From NCBI RefSeq assembly GCF_000318095.2, contig NZ_KB290716.1, positions 144,564 to 182,327 of the forward strand: a stretch of 37,764 bases of DNA, given 5' to 3'. The stretch comes from Alloprevotella sp. oral taxon 473 str. F0040. GTDB lineage: Bacteria > Bacteroidota > Bacteroidia > Bacteroidales > Bacteroidaceae. How positions within the stretch are numbered: the stretch's first letter is position 1; the number at the start of each line of letters is the position of its first letter. Of this stretch, positions 34,807 to 37,764 are shown piece by piece. The position numbers were made by a program, and so were the translations under genes. The notes beneath the pieces were generated by a model. The model searched no databases, was not told the origin of the DNA, and saw only the letters and a program-made list of their open reading frames with translations.

Positions 34807-35811
34807 TTATTTCAATATATTGGTGCGTTTGGTAAACTCAATGATTTCGGGGATATATCCGAAAGCCAATCCCGTTACGGTGTCAGCGCATCCATAGTAG
34901 ATAGCGATTCTTCCAGTTTCGGGATCATGCAATGAAGCACAGGGGAAGGTCACATTGGGCACATCGCCTGCCAATTCATAAATTTCGCGAGGAGAAATCA
35001 GATATTGTCCACTTCGCGCAAGCACCTTCCAAGGTTGTTCCAAGTCTAAGAGCGCAGAACCGAACGCATAAACGTAGCCATTGCAAGAATGGAGCACACC
35101 ATGATAGATGAGCAACCAGCCCTCAGAAGTCTCAATAGGCACAGGCCCTGCCCCAATCTTCATGCACTGCCATGCGCTCTCTTTGAACTCAGCAGGTGCC
35201 ATTACGTGACGATGACGTCCCCAAAATTCGAGATCGGGAGATTCGCTATAGAAGATGTCACCGAACGCAGTGTGTCCCGTGTCGGAAGGACGAGAAAGCA
35301 TGGCAAAGTGGCCATTGATTTTCTTGGGGAAGAGCACACCATTACGGTTATAGGGCAAGAAGGCATTCTCCAGTTGGTGGAAGGTCACAAAGTCGTCGGT
35401 CCAAGCCAATCCAATGGTAGGGCCGTGATGATCGTTGCACCACGACACATAGTAGCGGCCATCAATCTCAGCCACACGAGGGTCATAACCATAGCCCCAC
35501 TCTGCCACTTCGGGAGCAGCACCGACAAACTTGATGGTGTCGGGGTTCATGTCCCACTTCAAACCATCTTTGGAGAATCCCACATGAAGAGTCATGCGGC
35601 GGTTCTTGTCGTCCACGCGGAACACACCGGCATAACCGTCTTTGAAAGGAACTACAGCAGAGTTAAAGATACTGTTACTGTCGGGCAAGAGGTCACGAGG
35701 AATCACAGGGTTTGCAGAAAATCTCCACAAAACATCATTGCAAGATTCGGGACGATTCTCCCAGGGCATATTGGGGAGCGGTGCTCCTTGTATGGTCAGT
35801 TTGTTATCCAT
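34807..35811 (-). CDS. GH130 beta-mannoside phosphorylase
   Basis: 334-residue cytoplasmic (no signal peptide) five-bladed beta-propeller of family GH130. It phosphorolyses a beta-1,4-mannosyl disaccharide to mannose-1-phosphate. The catalytic-acid motif is YDPRV with Asp110. Phosphate-binding residues are likely in [18 protein letters not shown] and LLIYHGV. The blocks resemble the Bacteroides GH130 enzymes acting on Man-beta-1,4-GlcNAc from N-glycans more than the Man-beta-1,4-Glc type, but I cannot separate them reliably. Its ATG overlaps the transporter stop (TAATG), which supports uptake and phosphorolysis of the same sugar. Confidence 0.92.
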   Translation of the reverse strand: MDNKLTIQGAPLPNMPWENRPESCNDVLWRFSANPVIPRDLLPDSNSIFNSAVVPFKDGYAGVFRVDDKNRRMTLHVGFSKDGLKWDMNPDTIKFVGAAPEVAEWGYGYDPRVAEIDGRYYVSWCNDHHGPTIGLAWTDDFVTFHQLENAFLPYNRNGVLFPKKINGHFAMLSRPSDTGHTAFGDIFYSESPDLEFWGRHRHVMAPAEFKESAWQCMKIGAGPVPIETSEGWLLIYHGVLHSCNGYVYAFGSALLDLEQPWKVLARSGQYLISPREIYELAGDVPNVTFPCASLHDPETGRIAIYYGCADTVTGLAFGYIPEIIEFTKRTNILK

Positions 35812-37205
35812 TATGATAATTTATTTTGTATTTCGTTCATTTTTTTCGTGGTCAGAGGATAGAAGAACAAGCACAAAGCTCCTAAAAGGGCTCCTATCGC
35901 TGGAATCCAGCTCATCAACGCCTTAATAGCGGCCAAGGTTTCGGGAGCTTGAACAGTGACATCCTTGTTATAGGCTGCAAACGCGAGCACCTGCAAGAGG
36001 ATAAAGCCACCGATAGCACCACCAAACTTTTGTGCCATGGAGGAGGATGAAAAAATCAATCCCGTACTAGCGTTGCCATGTTTCCAGATGGAATAGTCGG
36101 CTACGTCGGCCATCATCGACCAAATCATAGGCGCACCCACACCAATACCGATGCAGATGGCGATTTGACTGGCAATGAGTCCAATCATACCAGCATGCGT
36201 TTCGACGGGGAGGAACCAAATCACGGCACTCACCACCGCAATAAAGATGAGAGAACCGAAGAAGGTGGTCTTCTTCCCAACTTTTTGTGCAAGAGGTACA
36301 GCAAAGGCCACACCTGCCATCTGCGCCAATTCACCGATGGTCAAAAACACAGCGCAGGTGATGAGTACATCTGTGCCCAAGATGTTGGCAAAATAATAGG
36401 CAGCTGCACCACCACGGATAGAACCAAACAAGAGTTGTCCGATGCCTGCCCCCAACAACAACCACCATGGGCTGTTTTTGAGCAGGTGCTTCATGTCTTC
36501 CTTGATGGATTGCTTCTCTTTTTGCTCTGGCAACTGCACTCTTTCGCGTGTCATCAAAAAGCTAAAGATGAAAAGAACAGCACACAGCACAGCTATGACA
36601 GTCACAATCATCGTCCACTGCATGGGAGAGGCATCGCCTACCCCTTTGATGACATTGCCTGCCGCATTGACAGTGCCTATCACATGATTCTCAAAAAGGC
36701 CGAACAATCCCATAGCCACAAAACTACCGATGTAGGCAAAGAACATGCGATAGGACGAAAACACAGATTTTTCGTTACTATCTTCTGTCATCACACCGAG
36801 CATCGCACCATAAGGCACGTTGATCGCAGTGTACACCGTCATCATCATCAAATAGGTGACGTAGGCATAAACATGCTTGAACGAGTAGCTAGCATCGGGA
36901 GTGTAAAAAGAAAGAATCCCGACCAAGGCAAACGGCAAAGCCACCCACAACAACCACGGACGATAACGTCCCCAGCGCGTGCGGGTGCGATCGGCAATCA
37001 GTCCCATCACAGGGTCTGACACAGCATCATAAAGTTTGGTAATCAAAAGCAGCATTGCTGCGTGTGCAGGCTTCAGCCCGAACACATCGGAATAGAAAAT
37101 AGGCAGGTAGTACGAAAAAATCTTCCAAAACATACTGGAAGACATATCACCTAGACCATACCCTATTTTTTCACGGATAGAAGTTTTGGTATTATTGGTT
37201 GTCAT
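35811..37205 (-). CDS. GPH-family (MelB-like) sugar transporter
   Basis: 464-residue, 12-helix inner-membrane symporter of the glycoside-pentoside-hexuronide branch of MFS. Signatures: [26 protein letters not shown] at the N-terminus, [28 protein letters not shown] in the first loop (MelB-type), and [17 protein letters not shown] in the helix 4-5 region. It probably carries the beta-mannosyl disaccharide used by the adjacent GH130. The ATG at 37205 is the start chosen; a TTG eight codons upstream is less likely. It is the first gene of the mannoside operon, with a leader of about 140 nt. Confidence 0.92.
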   Translation of the reverse strand: MTTNNTKTSIREKIGYGLGDMSSSMFWKIFSYYLPIFYSDVFGLKPAHAAMLLLITKLYDAVSDPVMGLIADRTRTRWGRYRPWLLWVALPFALVGILSFYTPDASYSFKHVYAYVTYLMMMTVYTAINVPYGAMLGVMTEDSNEKSVFSSYRMFFAYIGSFVAMGLFGLFENHVIGTVNAAGNVIKGVGDASPMQWTMIVTVIAVLCAVLFIFSFLMTRERVQLPEQKEKQSIKEDMKHLLKNSPWWLLLGAGIGQLLFGSIRGGAAAYYFANILGTDVLITCAVFLTIGELAQMAGVAFAVPLAQKVGKKTTFFGSLIFIAVVSAVIWFLPVETHAGMIGLIASQIAICIGIGVGAPMIWSMMADVADYSIWKHGNASTGLIFSSSSMAQKFGGAIGGFILLQVLAFAAYNKDVTVQAPETLAAIKALMSWIPAIGALLGALCLFFYPLTTKKMNEIQNKLS

Positions 37206-37339
37206 AATTCGTTTATCTTTCAAAACCAAGGGAGAGTATCAAGCATTTGAATATCAAGAAGAGGACGTGCGCTAAGGCAGAAATATGGTATAAATCGGGT
37301 TGCTCTACTCTTCTGTGCGGCAAAAAGCCTGATTCTGCT
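37206..37339. other. Leader of the mannoside operon
   Basis: Untranslated region between the predicted transcription start and the transporter ATG. I see no recognised riboswitch and no strong hairpin. Confidence 0.45.
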
Positions 37340-37354
37340 CGAATAATCTATTCG
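37340..37354. promoter_or_regulatory. Possible operator at the mannoside promoter
   Basis: CGAATA, 3 nt, TATTCG is a perfect inverted repeat immediately downstream of the -7 element, so it covers the predicted transcription start. That is the position of a repressor site. Confidence 0.45.
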
Positions 37355-37362
37355 CAAAGATA
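37355..37362 (-). promoter_or_regulatory. -7 element of the mannoside operon
   Basis: TATCTTTG on the minus strand, a full match to TAnnTTTG. The -33 position carries TCTG, a poor match, as often seen at regulated promoters. Confidence 0.55.
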
Positions 37363-37764
37363 ATGATATCTTGGGAGAATACAGAATAAAATCCGAATTA
37401 TTTTTCATAAAATCACGGCAAAACGGTGGTATGTGCCTACTTATTCTGCGTGTCGCATGACGAATGTTTCACAAAGACCCACAATAGCTAGTCGTCCCTT
37501 AAAAAGCACAGTTAAGTGAGAATCCATTTGTGGACGCTCTCTCGCTGAGCATTTCGCTTATTATTCTGAGCTAGAAGGGTCTATACCCAAATGCCGATAT
37601 TGTAAACTCCAATCGCTATTTGGAGGGGCTAGCACCACAAAATGAAACGAAACACAGAGGACTAACATTTTTTTCACTACCGCACTGAGGGGGGGATAAA
37701 CGGAAAAATGTAGTTTTGCTCTCGCAATCGGAACGTTTTCGTTAAGCCAAATGAGCAGAACCGA
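37363..37764. other. Right-end non-coding region
   Basis: No gene seen. A TAGTTTTG element at 37711-37718 lies 32 nt before an ATG at 37751, so a plus-strand gene may start at the very end, but only four codons are visible. A small hairpin (CTCCAA/TTGGAG) lies near 37607-37625. Confidence 0.4.

Overview
The window looks like a chromosomal segment of a Bacteroidales bacterium, most likely Prevotellaceae-like (genus not resolved). Evidence: promoters of the Bacteroidetes type (TTTG/TTGG, 19 nt, TAnnTTTG) in front of several genes, almost no Shine-Dalgarno sequences, NigD-like and phytase-like-esterase proteins, a PASTA-RluD-Ddl-acyltransferase gene order, paired GH92 mannosidases with GH130, and OmpA/TonB-type outer-membrane proteins. 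I recognise 26 protein genes; one is cut by the left edge. I see no tRNA, rRNA, CRISPR array, phage or intact insertion sequence.

Layout. 1-208: start of an outer-membrane-like protein, then a 428-nt non-coding stretch with 21-nt periodic repeats and a perfect 20-bp palindrome. 637-2959: phytase-like esterase and a GNAT protein, both minus strand, separated by a clear terminator. 3078-8094 (minus): a cell-envelope/translation cluster, PASTA protein, rluD, ddl, acyltransferase and NigD-like lipoprotein, read from one promoter at the right-hand end that appears to give a leaderless or nearly leaderless mRNA. 8306-10732 (minus): rpmH, trpS and a PhnP-like metallo-hydrolase, each with its own promoter. 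10932-16803 (plus): a MATE exporter and a 1315-residue secreted multi-domain glycosidase-like protein. 17020-19970: visibly AT-rich segment with a lone outer-membrane beta-barrel receptor-like gene, probably acquired. 19981-27712: OprP-like porin, ROK glucokinase, unknown TPR protein, gap, mscL and guaA, most closed by recognisable hairpin terminators.

28004-37205 (minus) is the most coherent functional unit: GPH-type sugar transporter, GH130 mannoside phosphorylase, two GH92 alpha-mannosidases, a ROK-family kinase and mannose-6-phosphate isomerase. Genes overlap by TAATG or a few bases, except for one 195-nt gap holding a long palindrome. The inferred route is: GH92 enzymes trim alpha-mannose from host or yeast glycans, the transporter brings in a beta-mannosyl disaccharide, GH130 splits it with phosphate, and the kinase and isomerase feed mannose to fructose-6-phosphate. 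No SusC/SusD pair accompanies it.

The points most worth a second look are the 21-nt periodic intergenic repeats found at two or three places, a vestigial copy of the glycosidase leader at the edge of the AT-rich segment, the palindromes in the mannoside operon, and the atypical ROK protein that lacks the zinc motif.
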